Origin: Thiomicrorhabdus marina
GTDB taxonomy: Bacteria > Pseudomonadota > Gammaproteobacteria > Thiomicrospirales > Thiomicrospiraceae
Direction: 5' to 3'
Assembly: GCF_017571465.1 (NCBI RefSeq)
Contig: NZ_JAGETV010000004.1
Span: 1-64,000, forward strand
DNA: 64,000 bases
The position numbers were made by a program, and so were the translations under genes. The notes under the pieces are model-generated. The model was not told the origin of the DNA, did no database searches, and saw only the letters and a program-made list of their open reading frames with translations. Below, in pieces: positions 8,799 to 20,652 of this stretch; the first letter of the stretch is position 1, and each line of letters begins with the position of its first letter.

Positions 8799-9162
8799 TT
8801 TTGCTCCTCATCTGACCTTAATGCTTCAAAATGCAGTGTTTTCTTCCTCAAACATGCAATTTTGAATTTTTAGCGGTTTTATTTTTGCTTCTGCGTAAGA
8901 TTTCTTGATCTGTTTACGGTAGAATCATAATTAAAGATAAAGTAAGTAAGCACAAAATACACCAAAGATATAAGTTAGCTTACTGGTAAACAGATTGGAT
9001 AAGGTTTCTGAAATTTTTCTTGAAATCTTGCAGACGTTTTTAGGTGCCATACATTTCTGTGTGGCTGTTTTGAAAAATTTCGAAGTTTATTATATCCATA
9101 ATAATACTTTTTACTAATTCATTTGCTTTACGCATAGTTATAAATTTAGAAAGGTGTCTTCT
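8799..9162. promoter_or_regulatory. Divergent intergenic region upstream of rpoN
   Basis: About 360 bases, A+T-rich, between the divergent membrane gene and rpoN. Promoters for both must lie here. I did not identify a convincing -35/-10 pair or an operator. Confidence 0.35.
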
Positions 9163-10674
9163 ATGGCTCTAATGCCTGGCCTTCAACTTAATATGGGGCA
9201 GCAGCTGAAATTAACGCCGCAGTTGCAACAGTCCATTAAGATTCTGCAATATTCCGCTTTGGAAGTTCAGCAGACCATCGAAACTACGCTAGAAACTAAC
9301 TTTATGTTAGAAATTGATGAAGAGCGTGATGATGAGAGTGAGAACTATAAAGATCAGCTAGATTCAGATGCTTCGACTAACGAAGAGTCACTTAGTCTTG
9401 ACGAAAAACCTCTAGACATTGAACAAAGTAAAGAGATCGACTCTGATTTACAGCTTGATATGGAATGGAATGAAGTTTTTTCCGACCATGCAGCGCCCAG
9501 CACCTCATTGAAAGATTCCTCCGATTACGTTTCAGCAGAAACCTATACTAGTGCCGAAACGACTTTACATGACCATTTACAATGGCAATTGGATATTGCG
9601 CCGTTAGACGAGCGCGTCACGGTTTTAGCTTCTTATATCATTGATGACGTAAATGATGAAGGCTATTTAGAAAGCTCATTGGCAGATTTGTTAATAACCA
9701 TTAACGAAAATGAAAGTGATGATGAGCACCCTGCCTATCAGCTCTCCGATTTAGAAGATGCTTTAGCGATTGTGCATCAATTTGAACCTAACGGTGTAGC
9801 GGCTCGTGATTTGCAAGAATCCTTATTGTTGCAGTTAGCTGGAATGCCGCAAACTCCTTATGTAGTAACAGCAAAACAGCTTATTAAGGAAAATTTTGAT
9901 TGGCTCAGTTATCACGACCATAAACGCATTAAAAAGTTTTACGGCCTAAATGATGAAGAGTTAACCACCCTACTGCGCTTGATTCAAACGTTAAATCCGC
10001 GCCCTGGTAGGGACTTTTCTCCGGTGCAATCTGAGGTGATTATTCCTGACTTGCGTCTAAAGCGTGCCAAGTCTGGCTGGTTAGTTGAACTTAATCAGGA
10101 TGCCTTCCCTCGTTTAAGTGTTAATTCAACCTATATTCAACTGGCAAGCGAGTTGGATGATACTAATCAAAGTCAGCGTATCAAAGATCAGTTAAACGAA
10201 GCAAAAGGCTTAATTAAGAGCATTCAAAGCCGAGGTGAAACGCTTTTAAGAGTCGGTAGTTTTATCGTTGATCGTCAGCAGAACTTTTTTGAAGAAGGTG
10301 AGCAAGCGATGAAGCCTCTGGTTTTGCGTGAAGTTGCAGAGCATCTGGATTTGCATGAATCAACCATTTCGCGCGCTACCAATCAGAAGTACATTCAAAC
10401 GCCGCGCGGCACTTTTGAATTGAAGTACTTCTTTTCGACTGGCGTCAGTCAGTATGGTAGTGCTGATCAGTCGGCAACGGCAATTAAAGCGCATATTAAG
10501 CGTTTGATTGATGAAGAAGATCCGAAAAAACCGTTAAGTGACAGTAAGTTAATGAAGCTTCTTGAAGAAGAAAAAGACATAGCTGTGGCGCGTCGAACGA
10601 TTGCTAAATACCGCGAAGCGATGAATATCCCATCTTCTAGCGAACGTAAAAAGCTTAATAAATATAAGATATAA
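9163..10674 (+). CDS. rpoN: RNA polymerase sigma-54 factor
   Basis: Sigma-54, which directs RNA polymerase to -24/-12 promoters and needs an enhancer-binding activator. Visible: the Gln-rich activator-interaction region I (LQLNMGQQLKLTPQLQQSIK), an acidic region II with many Asp/Glu, the core-binding domain (FEPNGVAARDLQESL), the helix-turn-helix (REVAEHLDLHESTISRATNQ) and the RpoN box ARRTIAKYRE near the C-terminus. The length, 503 residues, is normal. The ATG at 9163 is chosen because AAGG is eight bases upstream; a GTG at 9154 would overlap that site. The usual downstream hpf/pts genes are absent; the convergent rluB follows. Confidence 0.96.
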   Translation: MALMPGLQLNMGQQLKLTPQLQQSIKILQYSALEVQQTIETTLETNFMLEIDEERDDESENYKDQLDSDASTNEESLSLDEKPLDIEQSKEIDSDLQLDMEWNEVFSDHAAPSTSLKDSSDYVSAETYTSAETTLHDHLQWQLDIAPLDERVTVLASYIIDDVNDEGYLESSLADLLITINENESDDEHPAYQLSDLEDALAIVHQFEPNGVAARDLQESLLLQLAGMPQTPYVVTAKQLIKENFDWLSYHDHKRIKKFYGLNDEELTTLLRLIQTLNPRPGRDFSPVQSEVIIPDLRLKRAKSGWLVELNQDAFPRLSVNSTYIQLASELDDTNQSQRIKDQLNEAKGLIKSIQSRGETLLRVGSFIVDRQQNFFEEGEQAMKPLVLREVAEHLDLHESTISRATNQKYIQTPRGTFELKYFFSTGVSQYGSADQSATAIKAHIKRLIDEEDPKKPLSDSKLMKLLEEEKDIAVARRTIAKYREAMNIPSSSERKKLNKYKI

Positions 10675-10700
10675 AAAAGGGCCGTGATGGCCCTTTTTTA
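10675..10700. terminator. Bidirectional terminator between rpoN and rluB
   Basis: Stem AAAAGGGCC / GGCCCTTTT with loop GTGAT, flanked by an A run on one side and a T run on the other. It can end both the convergent rpoN and rluB transcripts. Confidence 0.85.
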
Positions 10701-10712
10701 TAGCAATTGATT

Positions 10713-11672
10713 TTATTTAAAGGTGTTGTGTTTCCCTTTTCCACCGCGTTTTTCAAAGCCGCTATTCTGTTTTGCACCTTTACCTGTGTAGCGTCCAACT
10801 AAGGTTCGTTCCGACTTTTTGGCATCTCGTTTCGATAAGGTACTTTTATCAAGACGATTACTTGGGCGTTGATCTGGACGTGCTTCTTCAGCTAGATCAA
10901 CCGAACGCAATAATTGGTTAATCTGCTTCCAAGTAAGCTCCTGCGTTTTTCCTTTGCGAAGATTGCGCGGCATTGAGAAATCACCGTAACGAACGCGATG
11001 TAAACGACTGACTTGTAAGCCAACTGCTTCCCAAATGCGACGGACTTCACGGTTGCGCCCTTCTTTAATTACAACCTTGAACCAGTTGTTTAGAGATTCT
11101 TCCTCTCCTGCATTGCTGTTCGGCATGACGTAGATTGAATCAAATTTTGCCGGGCCGTCTTCAAGCTGAATGCCTGTTTTTAATTGATTGATAATGTCTT
11201 CGGTAACTTCGCCGAAAACACGCACCATATATTCGCGTTCGATTTGGTAAGACGGATGCATTAAGCGATTGGCTAACTCGCCATTGTTGGTCAAAATTAA
11301 AAGACCGCTCGTATTTAGATCCAGACGGCCAATGCTAATCCAGCGCCCTTGGTGAAGTCTCGGTAGTTGTTTAAAAATGGTGTCACGGCCCTTTTCATCT
11401 TTACGTGTACAGACGCGGCCTTCGGGTTTGTTATAAAGGATGACCTGAGTATTCTGTTTGGCTAATTCTATGGCACGAAGTTGCTGGCCTCGGATTTGAA
11501 TTTTATCACTGCTATTCGCACGATCCCCTAGTGTTGCGACGCGTCCATTAACCTTGACCAATCCTTCGACAATCAGTTTTTCGACTGAACGGCGCGAGCC
11601 GTAACCGGCACGAGCTAATATTTTCTGCAGTTTTTCGGTTTCGGGTTGCGAGGATCTAGGAGCTTTGTTCAT
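10713..11672 (-). CDS. rluB: 23S rRNA pseudouridine synthase (RluB type)
   Basis: Predicted to form pseudouridine 2605 of 23S rRNA. An S4 RNA-binding domain (LQKILARAGYGSRRSVEKLI) occupies the first ~65 residues; the catalytic domain has GRLDLNTSGLLILTNNG with the catalytic Asp, and EGRNREVRRIWEAVG. The C-terminal ~60 residues are a basic, low-complexity tail (KRDAKKSERTLVGRYTGKG) as is usual for RluB. RluE and RluF share the fold; RluB fits best by the tail and by the neighbouring yciO/rnm cluster. Confidence 0.92.
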   Translation of the reverse strand: MNKAPRSSQPETEKLQKILARAGYGSRRSVEKLIVEGLVKVNGRVATLGDRANSSDKIQIRGQQLRAIELAKQNTQVILYNKPEGRVCTRKDEKGRDTIFKQLPRLHQGRWISIGRLDLNTSGLLILTNNGELANRLMHPSYQIEREYMVRVFGEVTEDIINQLKTGIQLEDGPAKFDSIYVMPNSNAGEEESLNNWFKVVIKEGRNREVRRIWEAVGLQVSRLHRVRYGDFSMPRNLRKGKTQELTWKQINQLLRSVDLAEEARPDQRPSNRLDKSTLSKRDAKKSERTLVGRYTGKGAKQNSGFEKRGGKGKHNTFK

Positions 11673-11726
11673 GCGTGCAAATCGCCTTTACGTCTTATAA
11701 TGAAAGTACCGCTATTATACGTGCCT

Positions 11727-12380
11727 TTATAAGCCGAATAACTGGTAAATAATATTTTGTAAGAAAGAATATGGCCCCATTAAGATTGGAGCCAAAATGC
11801 CCAGTAGTAATAACCCGAGTAAGATAAAAAAACCGTACGGTTCCAAGCGGTAAAATTGCCACGCCATTTTTTTGCTGAAAAATGCGACGAGAATTCGACT
11901 GCCATCTAATGGCGGAATAGGTAAGAGGTTCAATACCAGTAAGACCAAGTTGATACTGACTCCGGCCGTACCGCTATAGATCATGAACTGAGCAATGTCC
12001 GGTGAACTGGTTTGCAGGAATGTGCCGATTTTTAAAATTAACGCCCAGCCAAGTGCCATAAATAGATTAGCCATCGGTCCGGCCAAAGCGACCCATGCCA
12101 TATCTGTTTGCGGGCGTTTAAAGTTGCGATCAGTCACCGGTACTGCTTTTGCCCACCCGAACAGAAAGCCTCCCAGCATGAGCAAGACGATGGGAATAAC
12201 AACCGTTCCGATTGGGTCAATATGTTTGATCGGATTTAAGGTTACCCGTCCGAGCATCTTTGCGGTTGGATCCCCTAATTTATCAGCCATCCAGCCATGA
12301 GCTGCTTCATGAAGAGTAATTGCGAATAACACCGGCAATGCCCATACAGCGATGAGTTGGATGGTATTTAATTGATCCAT
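11727..12380 (-). CDS. Site-2 protease family membrane metalloprotease
   Basis: A 217-residue, polytopic inner-membrane zinc protease of the short YwhC/S2P-like type. The HEAAH zinc motif is at residues 24-28, in the first membrane helix, and the second conserved block NLLPIPPLDGSR supplies the third ligand Asp. There is no PDZ domain. The substrate is unknown. It lies between rluB and the yciO-like gene on the same strand, an arrangement often seen in gammaproteobacteria, and is probably part of that operon. Confidence 0.9.
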   Translation of the reverse strand: MDQLNTIQLIAVWALPVLFAITLHEAAHGWMADKLGDPTAKMLGRVTLNPIKHIDPIGTVVIPIVLLMLGGFLFGWAKAVPVTDRNFKRPQTDMAWVALAGPMANLFMALGWALILKIGTFLQTSSPDIAQFMIYSGTAGVSINLVLLVLNLLPIPPLDGSRILVAFFSKKMAWQFYRLEPYGFFILLGLLLLGILAPILMGPYSFLQNIIYQLFGL

Positions 12381-12486
12381 ACTTGGCCTTTAGTAGCTGA
12401 CTACACTTTATGGCATTTTATCAGTCGCTCTTAAGAATACTGATGGAAAATTTGAATAAAGCCTGACCAGAAAACGGAGCAAGTTT

Positions 12487-13113
12487 TTAATTATCGCCGT
12501 TGAATTCCCCTTGCCCTTGACGAACTAAGATCGGTTCTTCTTCGGTAAAGTCGATGATTGTGGTCGGTTCAAAACCTGTGAAGCCGCCATCCAAAACTGC
12601 ATCCAGTGCATGGTTAAGGCTTTCGTAAACGCTCCAACCATCGGTAAGTGGATGGTCGTCACCGGGCATAATTAAGGAGGCACTTAATAGCGGTTTATCA
12701 AAATAACTTAATAAAGTATTGGTAACAACATTAGGTGAAATTCGTAAGCCAATGGTTTTTCGTTTGGGTGATTGCAGTCGTTTCGGAACCTCTCGGCTAG
12801 CCGGTAGCAAAAAGGTATAAGGCCCGGGTAGATGTTTCTTTATGTAGCGGTATTGGGTGTTTCCGACTTTTGCATAAGATGACAAATTACTCAAATCTTC
12901 GCAAACCAGTGTCAGTTCGTGTTTTTCATCCAGTTGGCGAATCCGGCGAATTCGATCAGCGCCTTTTTTATTATCTAGTAAGCAGCCAAGCGCGTAACCG
13001 GATTCGGTCGGATAGGCTATTACGCCCTCTTTAGTAAGAATTTCCACCACCTGTTCAAGCAGACGAGCTTGTGGATTATCAGGGTGTACATTGATATATT
13101 TGCAGTCGCTCAA
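12487..13113 (-). CDS. yciO: YciO-type Sua5/YrdC family protein
   Basis: A 208-residue protein of the Sua5/YrdC/YciO fold. It has the family nucleotide/threonylcarbamoyl site: VIAYPTESGYALGC, the KHELTLVCEDLSNLS block, and GPYTFLLPAS. The close match to YciO rather than TsaC is suggested by the neighbours (rluB, rnm) and by the C-terminal EPTTIIDFTEEEP segment. YciO-type proteins have weak threonylcarbamoyl-AMP activity at most. It is on the same strand as rnm, 48 bases downstream. Confidence 0.88.
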   Translation of the reverse strand: MSDCKYINVHPDNPQARLLEQVVEILTKEGVIAYPTESGYALGCLLDNKKGADRIRRIRQLDEKHELTLVCEDLSNLSSYAKVGNTQYRYIKKHLPGPYTFLLPASREVPKRLQSPKRKTIGLRISPNVVTNTLLSYFDKPLLSASLIMPGDDHPLTDGWSVYESLNHALDAVLDGGFTGFEPTTIIDFTEEEPILVRQGQGEFNGDN

Positions 13114-13161
13114 GCGTTTATTCCTTTAAAAACAACTTTTGGTTTATGACAGGTATTTGCA

Positions 13162-14016
13162 TTATTTGTCAGTTGGCACTTGCGAGAACGCATGCCATAC
13201 CGGTTGGCAACGTTCCGGCAATGGCGCTAACCAGCCGAGTCCACGCCAGTGGTGATCTGGCGTATGAAAGTCTGAACCGACCGATGCCAGCAAACCGTGT
13301 CTTTCGGCGCGATCGGCCATACCGATAACATCACTACTTGGACGAGGAGTGTTAACGACTTCAATGGCGGTGCCGCCGGCCGATTTGAAATCAATAATCA
13401 TGCGATTCAGCTTACTGCTGGTGAATTTATAGATTTTCGGGTGCGCAATAACCGCGATCCCCCCGGCATCAACAATCCAGCTAACAACCTCTTGTAAACT
13501 TGGCCATTCGGCTTTGACATAGCCGATACGGCCACGCTTTAAATAGCGCTCGAATGCCTGAGCATTATTACTGACTAAGCCAAGTTGAACCATGGCTTGC
13601 GCGAAATGGCCTCGACCAATAACGCCACCGGCAACCAAGCTGTTGACTCGTTCTGGTAACTTTTGCAGATGTGCATTCGGTTTGGCGGTTAATTTTTCTA
13701 ACATCTGCTCAGCACGGTTGCGGCGCGACTGTCGAATGCTTTCTAACCCTTGTTGCAGTTGTTGGTTTTGATGGTCAAAGTCAAGACCGACAATATGAAT
13801 TGTTTGGCCGTTCCATTCGCAAGAAATTTCCGCCCCACTAATTAACTGCACGTGATTTGCTACGGCATATTCCTGAACCTGTTCAAAGCCTGCTGTGGTG
13901 TCATGATCCGTGATTGCCATGCAGTCAACTTGATGCTGACAAGCTAGGTCAATTAGGGCTTGCGGGCTTAAGGTGCCGTCGGATGCGGTGCTATGGCAAT
14001 GGAAATCAACTTTCAA
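13162..14016 (-). CDS. rnm: PHP-domain phosphoesterase (RNase AM / YciV)
   Basis: A 284-residue PHP-fold metal-dependent phosphoesterase. Metal-binding motifs are visible: DFHCHSTASDGTLSP at the N-terminus, AITDHDTT, ISCEWNGQTIHIVGL, VIAHP, and GSDFHTPDHHWRGLG near the C-terminus. In E. coli the homologue removes 5-prime nucleotides from short RNAs and matures the 5-prime ends of 5S and 23S rRNA; the same role is inferred here. It starts divergently from yciB and probably leads the rnm-yciO-protease-rluB operon. Confidence 0.92.
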   Translation of the reverse strand: MKVDFHCHSTASDGTLSPQALIDLACQHQVDCMAITDHDTTAGFEQVQEYAVANHVQLISGAEISCEWNGQTIHIVGLDFDHQNQQLQQGLESIRQSRRNRAEQMLEKLTAKPNAHLQKLPERVNSLVAGGVIGRGHFAQAMVQLGLVSNNAQAFERYLKRGRIGYVKAEWPSLQEVVSWIVDAGGIAVIAHPKIYKFTSSKLNRMIIDFKSAGGTAIEVVNTPRPSSDVIGMADRAERHGLLASVGSDFHTPDHHWRGLGWLAPLPERCQPVWHAFSQVPTDK

Positions 14017-14176
14017 TAGGTTCTCTCAGCGCTTTTAATCCATAGCAAACATGGTTAGAATCTTCGCCATACATTAATTACAGTACTCATAAACAGAGTA
14101 TTATAAGACGCAACACCTAGCCGACAAGCAACTTTTAACGGCTTTAATCTTTTTTATAAGGAACTTCGGTTTTTCC

Positions 14177-14821
14177 ATGAAACTTTTATTCGATCTCTTT
14201 CCGGTCATTCTTTTTTTTATTGCCTATAAGATGTATGACATTTACACGGCAACCGCAGTGATTATCGTCGCTTCAGCTATCCAGATTGGTTATATGTACT
14301 TCAAGCATAAACGTGTCGAGAAAATGCATGTTATCACTTTTGCATTGATTCTTTTATTAGGAGGCTTGACGCTGGTATTGCAGAATGAAGCATTTATTAA
14401 ATGGAAGCCGACCATTGTTAACTGGGGCTTTGCTTTGGTTTTCTTAGGTAGCCACTACATTGGTCAAAAAACTATTGTCGAACGAATGATGGGTCAGGCG
14501 ATTCATTTACCTGCTCTGATCTGGGTAAGATTGAGTTGGCTATGGATTGGCTTCTTTATATTGTCTGGGGTTGTTAACCTGTATGTGGCATATCAATACG
14601 ATACCGATACATGGGTAAATTTTAAATTATTCGGTTTAATGGGAATGACTTTGGTATTTATCGTTTTGCAAGGTCTATATATCAGCCGTTATATGGAAGA
14701 ATCTGACTCTCCTGCTGAAGCAGAGGCTCTAAGTGATGGCGTCGAACCAATTGATGACGAGCAACTACAAAAGTCGGAAAGTAAACATAAATCGCAGAAT
14801 AAGGACTCTAAAGAGTTTTAG
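14177..14821 (+). CDS. yciB: Septation protein A / YciB family inner membrane protein
   Basis: A 214-residue polytopic membrane protein with five to six hydrophobic segments. The start MKLLFDLFPVILFFIAYKMY is characteristic, as are FLGSHYIGQKTIVERMMGQA and FKLFGLMGMTLVFIVLQGLY. In E. coli YciB interacts with elongasome and divisome proteins and affects envelope synthesis. The C-terminal ~35 residues form a hydrophilic acidic/basic tail longer than usual. The yciI gene follows nine bases downstream; the two are probably one operon. Confidence 0.95.
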   Translation: MKLLFDLFPVILFFIAYKMYDIYTATAVIIVASAIQIGYMYFKHKRVEKMHVITFALILLLGGLTLVLQNEAFIKWKPTIVNWGFALVFLGSHYIGQKTIVERMMGQAIHLPALIWVRLSWLWIGFFILSGVVNLYVAYQYDTDTWVNFKLFGLMGMTLVFIVLQGLYISRYMEESDSPAEAEALSDGVEPIDDEQLQKSESKHKSQNKDSKEF

Positions 14822-14830
14822 GAGAGAGAT

Positions 14831-15145
14831 ATGAGCATGTTGTATTCAATCGTCGGTTATGACGTCCCGAATAGTTTGCCATTACGCGCAAAAGTTCGCG
14901 GTGAGCATATATCAAGATTAAAAGTGCTTGCGAGTAACGGACATTTGGTAATCGCTGGTCCAAATCCTGCCATTGATAGCTTGGAACCCGGTGACGAAGG
15001 GTTTACTGGCAGCATTATTATCGCACGCTTCAAGTCATTGGAGGAAGCCAAGGCGTGGGCAGCAGATGATCCATATTTTAAAACCGGTGTTTATCACCGA
15101 GTTGAAGTAAAACCTTTCAAACAAGTGCTGCCCGCAGCAAATTAG
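14831..15145 (+). CDS. yciI: YciI family protein
   Basis: A 104-residue ferredoxin-like-fold protein (MLYSIVGYDVPNSLPLRAKV, then EHISRLKVLASNGHLVIAGP and AKAWAADDPYFKTGVYHRVE). The conserved Asp/His residues of the YciI active-site pocket are present. The family is related to muconolactone isomerase-like proteins, but the cellular reaction is not known. It is directly downstream of yciB with a GGAGAG ribosome site. Confidence 0.92.
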   Translation: MSMLYSIVGYDVPNSLPLRAKVRGEHISRLKVLASNGHLVIAGPNPAIDSLEPGDEGFTGSIIIARFKSLEEAKAWAADDPYFKTGVYHRVEVKPFKQVLPAAN

Positions 15146-15271
15146 ATGATTGCTCAAGAGAAGTTTTACACGCTTCAAATGCTAGTGCTTAAAAATAAAA
15201 CTTGAAAAAGGTTACAAGAATCTGGTTAGATGGTCGGATAAGTTTTTAGTTCAACTTTTAGGAGTGTCTGT

Positions 15272-15724
15272 ATGAGTATCAGTTACCTAATCCCAAGAAG
15301 TAAATTACAGCTTAACCCTGCCGATCCAATCGAGTTGATGGACGAAGAGCTAATCGACGTTCCTTTGCTTGGTTGGACCTCCGCCGGTGACCCGATTCAG
15401 ATGGAATTGGATTACGATACAGTCCCTGTGCCTCGCTCCATGGTACGTCGAGATACCTTTGCCTTACGCGTCAAAGGCAACTCGATGATTGAAGAGCAGA
15501 TTAATGACGGCGATATTGTCATTGTCGAACGCCGCGCCAGTGCTGAAAATGGCGAATCCGTGGTAGTTCGTATCAATAACGAAGAGGTCACTATGAAGAA
15601 GTTGTATATCGATAAAGATGGGGTTCGCTTACAACCGGCCAATTCGGAAATGCAGCCAATTTTTCTAAAAAATGATGATATTGAAATTCTTGGTATTGTT
15701 CGCGGTGTTCTCAAACAACACTAA
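15272..15724 (+). CDS. Stand-alone S24/LexA-like protein without DNA-binding domain
   Basis: A 150-residue protein with the complete self-cleaving domain of the LexA/UmuD family: an Ala38-Gly39 candidate cleavage site (WTSAGDP), the nucleophile Ser71 in KGNSMIEEQINDGD, and Lys109 in EVTMKKLY. The ~35 residues before the cleavage site are too short for the winged-helix DNA-binding domain of LexA, and no umuC or partner gene is next to it. In size it resembles UmuD, but the sequence around the active site is closer to LexA. It could be a truncated repressor, a UmuD-like factor or an anti-repressor partner. An AGGAGTG ribosome site precedes the ATG. Confidence 0.8.
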   Translation: MSISYLIPRSKLQLNPADPIELMDEELIDVPLLGWTSAGDPIQMELDYDTVPVPRSMVRRDTFALRVKGNSMIEEQINDGDIVIVERRASAENGESVVVRINNEEVTMKKLYIDKDGVRLQPANSEMQPIFLKNDDIEILGIVRGVLKQH

Positions 15725-15742
15725 TAGATAAAGTAAAATTTT

Positions 15743-16306
15743 ATGCTTAAGCTCCTTTCAGACCAGCGCGTTGATATTGTGATTACCGGTGGTACTCTCG
15801 ATAAAGACTATCATCCTTTACAAGGCGAATTAGTTTTCCCGACAAAAGATCAACCGAGTCATGTCGAAGCGATATTGCGCGAAGCTAATGTGGGTGCGGT
15901 CAATGATCAATCCGGCAAATTTACTCTGCACAATTTGATGCAAATTGACAGTTTGGAAATGAAAGCAGCCCAGCGAAAACAGATTGCCGAAGCCATTTTA
16001 CAATGTACCTCTCAGCATATAGTGATTACCCACGGTACCGACACCATGGTAAAAACGGCGAAAAAACTGATCCAATGGATCGACGACAAAAAAGAATTTA
16101 CCGCACTAACGGATAAAACCATTGTCTTAACCGGTGCGATGCGTCCTTTCGCTTTAGGAGATTCCGATGCTAGCTTTAATTTGGGGGCGGCTCTAATTGC
16201 GGCGCAAACACTTCCGGCAGGTGTCTATATCTGTATGAACGGCAATGTGCATCGCGGAAATGAAGTGATAAAAGACTACCAGCAAGGTATTTTTGTCTGC
16301 GCTTAA
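15743..16306 (+). CDS. Asparaginase-like single-domain protein
   Basis: A 187-residue protein corresponding to the N-terminal half of L-asparaginases. It has VITGGTLDKDY (first catalytic Thr region) and THGTDTMVKTA (second catalytic Thr-Asp region), and VLTGAMRPFALGDSDASFNL. The usual ~130-residue C-terminal domain is missing; the frame ends cleanly with a stop and a terminator, so this is the common short asparaginase-domain family rather than a truncation. The substrate is unknown. It lies 18 bases after the S24 gene. Confidence 0.87.
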   Translation: MLKLLSDQRVDIVITGGTLDKDYHPLQGELVFPTKDQPSHVEAILREANVGAVNDQSGKFTLHNLMQIDSLEMKAAQRKQIAEAILQCTSQHIVITHGTDTMVKTAKKLIQWIDDKKEFTALTDKTIVLTGAMRPFALGDSDASFNLGAALIAAQTLPAGVYICMNGNVHRGNEVIKDYQQGIFVCA

Positions 16307-16344
16307 AAGACGTTAATTCATCTAGCTTGGTCATTGAAAATAGG

Positions 16345-16380
16345 CAGCCGCTAAGAAAGTTTTTTTCAGCGGCTTTTTTA
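16345..16380 (+). terminator. Rho-independent terminator
   Basis: Stem GCCGCT / AGCGGC with a 15-base loop and a T run (TTTTTTT). It follows the asparaginase-like gene. Confidence 0.75.
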
Positions 16381-16433
16381 CTGGGGCCTGTTAAACATTC
16401 ATGTTTTCAACAGAGCTTAGAACAGTAGAGAAA

Positions 16434-19303
<2,870 letters not shown>

Positions 19304-20347
19304 TTAGTTTACTAATTTTTGTGATTCGTAACCGAGAGCGCTATCGCGTAATGAGTGGTAGTAATGTTCGCCTACTACATGCTGCTCTTCGTTAAAGACT
19401 TGAGCATCTGTTCGATTGGCAAGCTTACGGGCTACAGTAATGAAGTTGTGCATAGCCGCAGGTGCGGTTGAATATGGTGTTGGTAAATCAAGGATAAACA
19501 TTACCCCAGGCGTCTTGTCTTTTAAGCTCGGGTTTAGAGGAAAAGTCCCTGGTTTGAGCATATTGACCGCTTGGAAAATCATATTACCTTGATTGTCTTG
19601 GTATTCATAAAAACCTTGATGTGTATGGCGAAGATTATTTGCCATCATGAACTGATGAATATCGGTTAAATCAATTTGCTGTTGCCCCATTACAATTAAG
19701 GCAAAGGTTTTCGGCTCGACACGATCCGAATTCATAATCTTCTCTAAAGCGAGCCTTTGGCGTTCTTGACTGTCTTTATTCTCAGATTGAAGGTTGGATT
19801 CAGAGTTTTCTGAAACGATTTCTTCACTGCTTTCACTAATCTGATCGCTCTCAACTAGATTGTCAATTGCTTGTTGTGCGATATCGCGAAGCTCGGGAGC
19901 TTCTTCGGTTACTGAATCGTTTGCGTTATTGCTATTGTCACTTGGTACAGCGGTTACTTTGTGATTTTGTTTTACTTGCGCTGTTTCAGTTTCAACATTG
20001 CCAATTGACGGTTCAGGGTCAAAAGACAATTCCTGTTGATTTGGATTGATTTGGCTTTCATCAATATCTGAAATGTAAGGCTCGTTATTGTCTGCGTCGC
20101 CATGCGCTTCGTTGGCATTGCGGCCAAAAGGCTTTTTGCTCGGGATAATTCGCCCATCTTCAAAGCGAGCAGCATCCTTTGATGGTGTGGCTTTTGATTG
20201 AGCGCGTAATTCTTGGGATTGTTGCTTGGCTTTTTCAGCAGATTCCTGATATTTTTTTTTCTTACGTTGACCGAGAATGACTATCGACGCGATGATAATC
20301 GCCATCAGGACAATCAATACAATGCTCAGTTCATTCAGTTCTGCCAT
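19304..20347 (-). CDS. zipA: Cell division protein ZipA
   Basis: An essential divisome protein that tethers FtsZ to the inner membrane. It has the expected three parts: an N-terminal membrane anchor (LSIVLIVLMAIIIASIVILG) with cytoplasmic bulk, a long Pro/Gln/Ser-rich charged linker (about residues 30-205), and the C-terminal FtsZ-binding domain (FALIVMGQQQIDLTDIHQFM to the end). At 347 residues it is of normal length. It is followed by ligA on the same strand. Confidence 0.93.
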   Translation of the reverse strand: MAELNELSIVLIVLMAIIIASIVILGQRKKKKYQESAEKAKQQSQELRAQSKATPSKDAARFEDGRIIPSKKPFGRNANEAHGDADNNEPYISDIDESQINPNQQELSFDPEPSIGNVETETAQVKQNHKVTAVPSDNSNNANDSVTEEAPELRDIAQQAIDNLVESDQISESSEEIVSENSESNLQSENKDSQERQRLALEKIMNSDRVEPKTFALIVMGQQQIDLTDIHQFMMANNLRHTHQGFYEYQDNQGNMIFQAVNMLKPGTFPLNPSLKDKTPGVMFILDLPTPYSTAPAAMHNFITVARKLANRTDAQVFNEEQHVVGEHYYHSLRDSALGYESQKLVN

Positions 20348-20652
20348 TTAAAACTCCGCCAATGATTTTTTATCAGCAACTGCAAGAAGCGTATCATTCC
20401 AGTGGTTACGGCGTGGAAGATAGTTGTGTGAAGAACCTTTTGTAAAAGGTCGTGCAGCTGCTACGTTATTTTTATAACTTTTTGCAGATGTAGCTGTTAT
20501 AAAATAAATTTTATTAATCTCTCAAGCCAAAGATTGTAACTGCTATTAACCTAGCGATGCTAGAAAAAGTTACAATATTTTTAGCTTGTTTACCTTAAAA
20601 CGCCTAAAGTTAATTGACCATTTCTTAAGTTTTGTCAAACCATAACGCTTCC
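20348..20652. promoter_or_regulatory. Divergent intergenic region zipA / FGGY kinase
   Basis: About 300 bases, A+T-rich in its second half (TTTTATAACTTTTTGC, AAAATAAATTTTATTAATC). It must hold the divergent promoters. No clear operator or coding segment was found. Confidence 0.3.

Noticed and set aside
15743..16306. Truncated L-asparaginase
   Set aside because: The short form ends at a proper stop with a terminator directly after it and fits a known single-domain family, so truncation is not needed to explain it.
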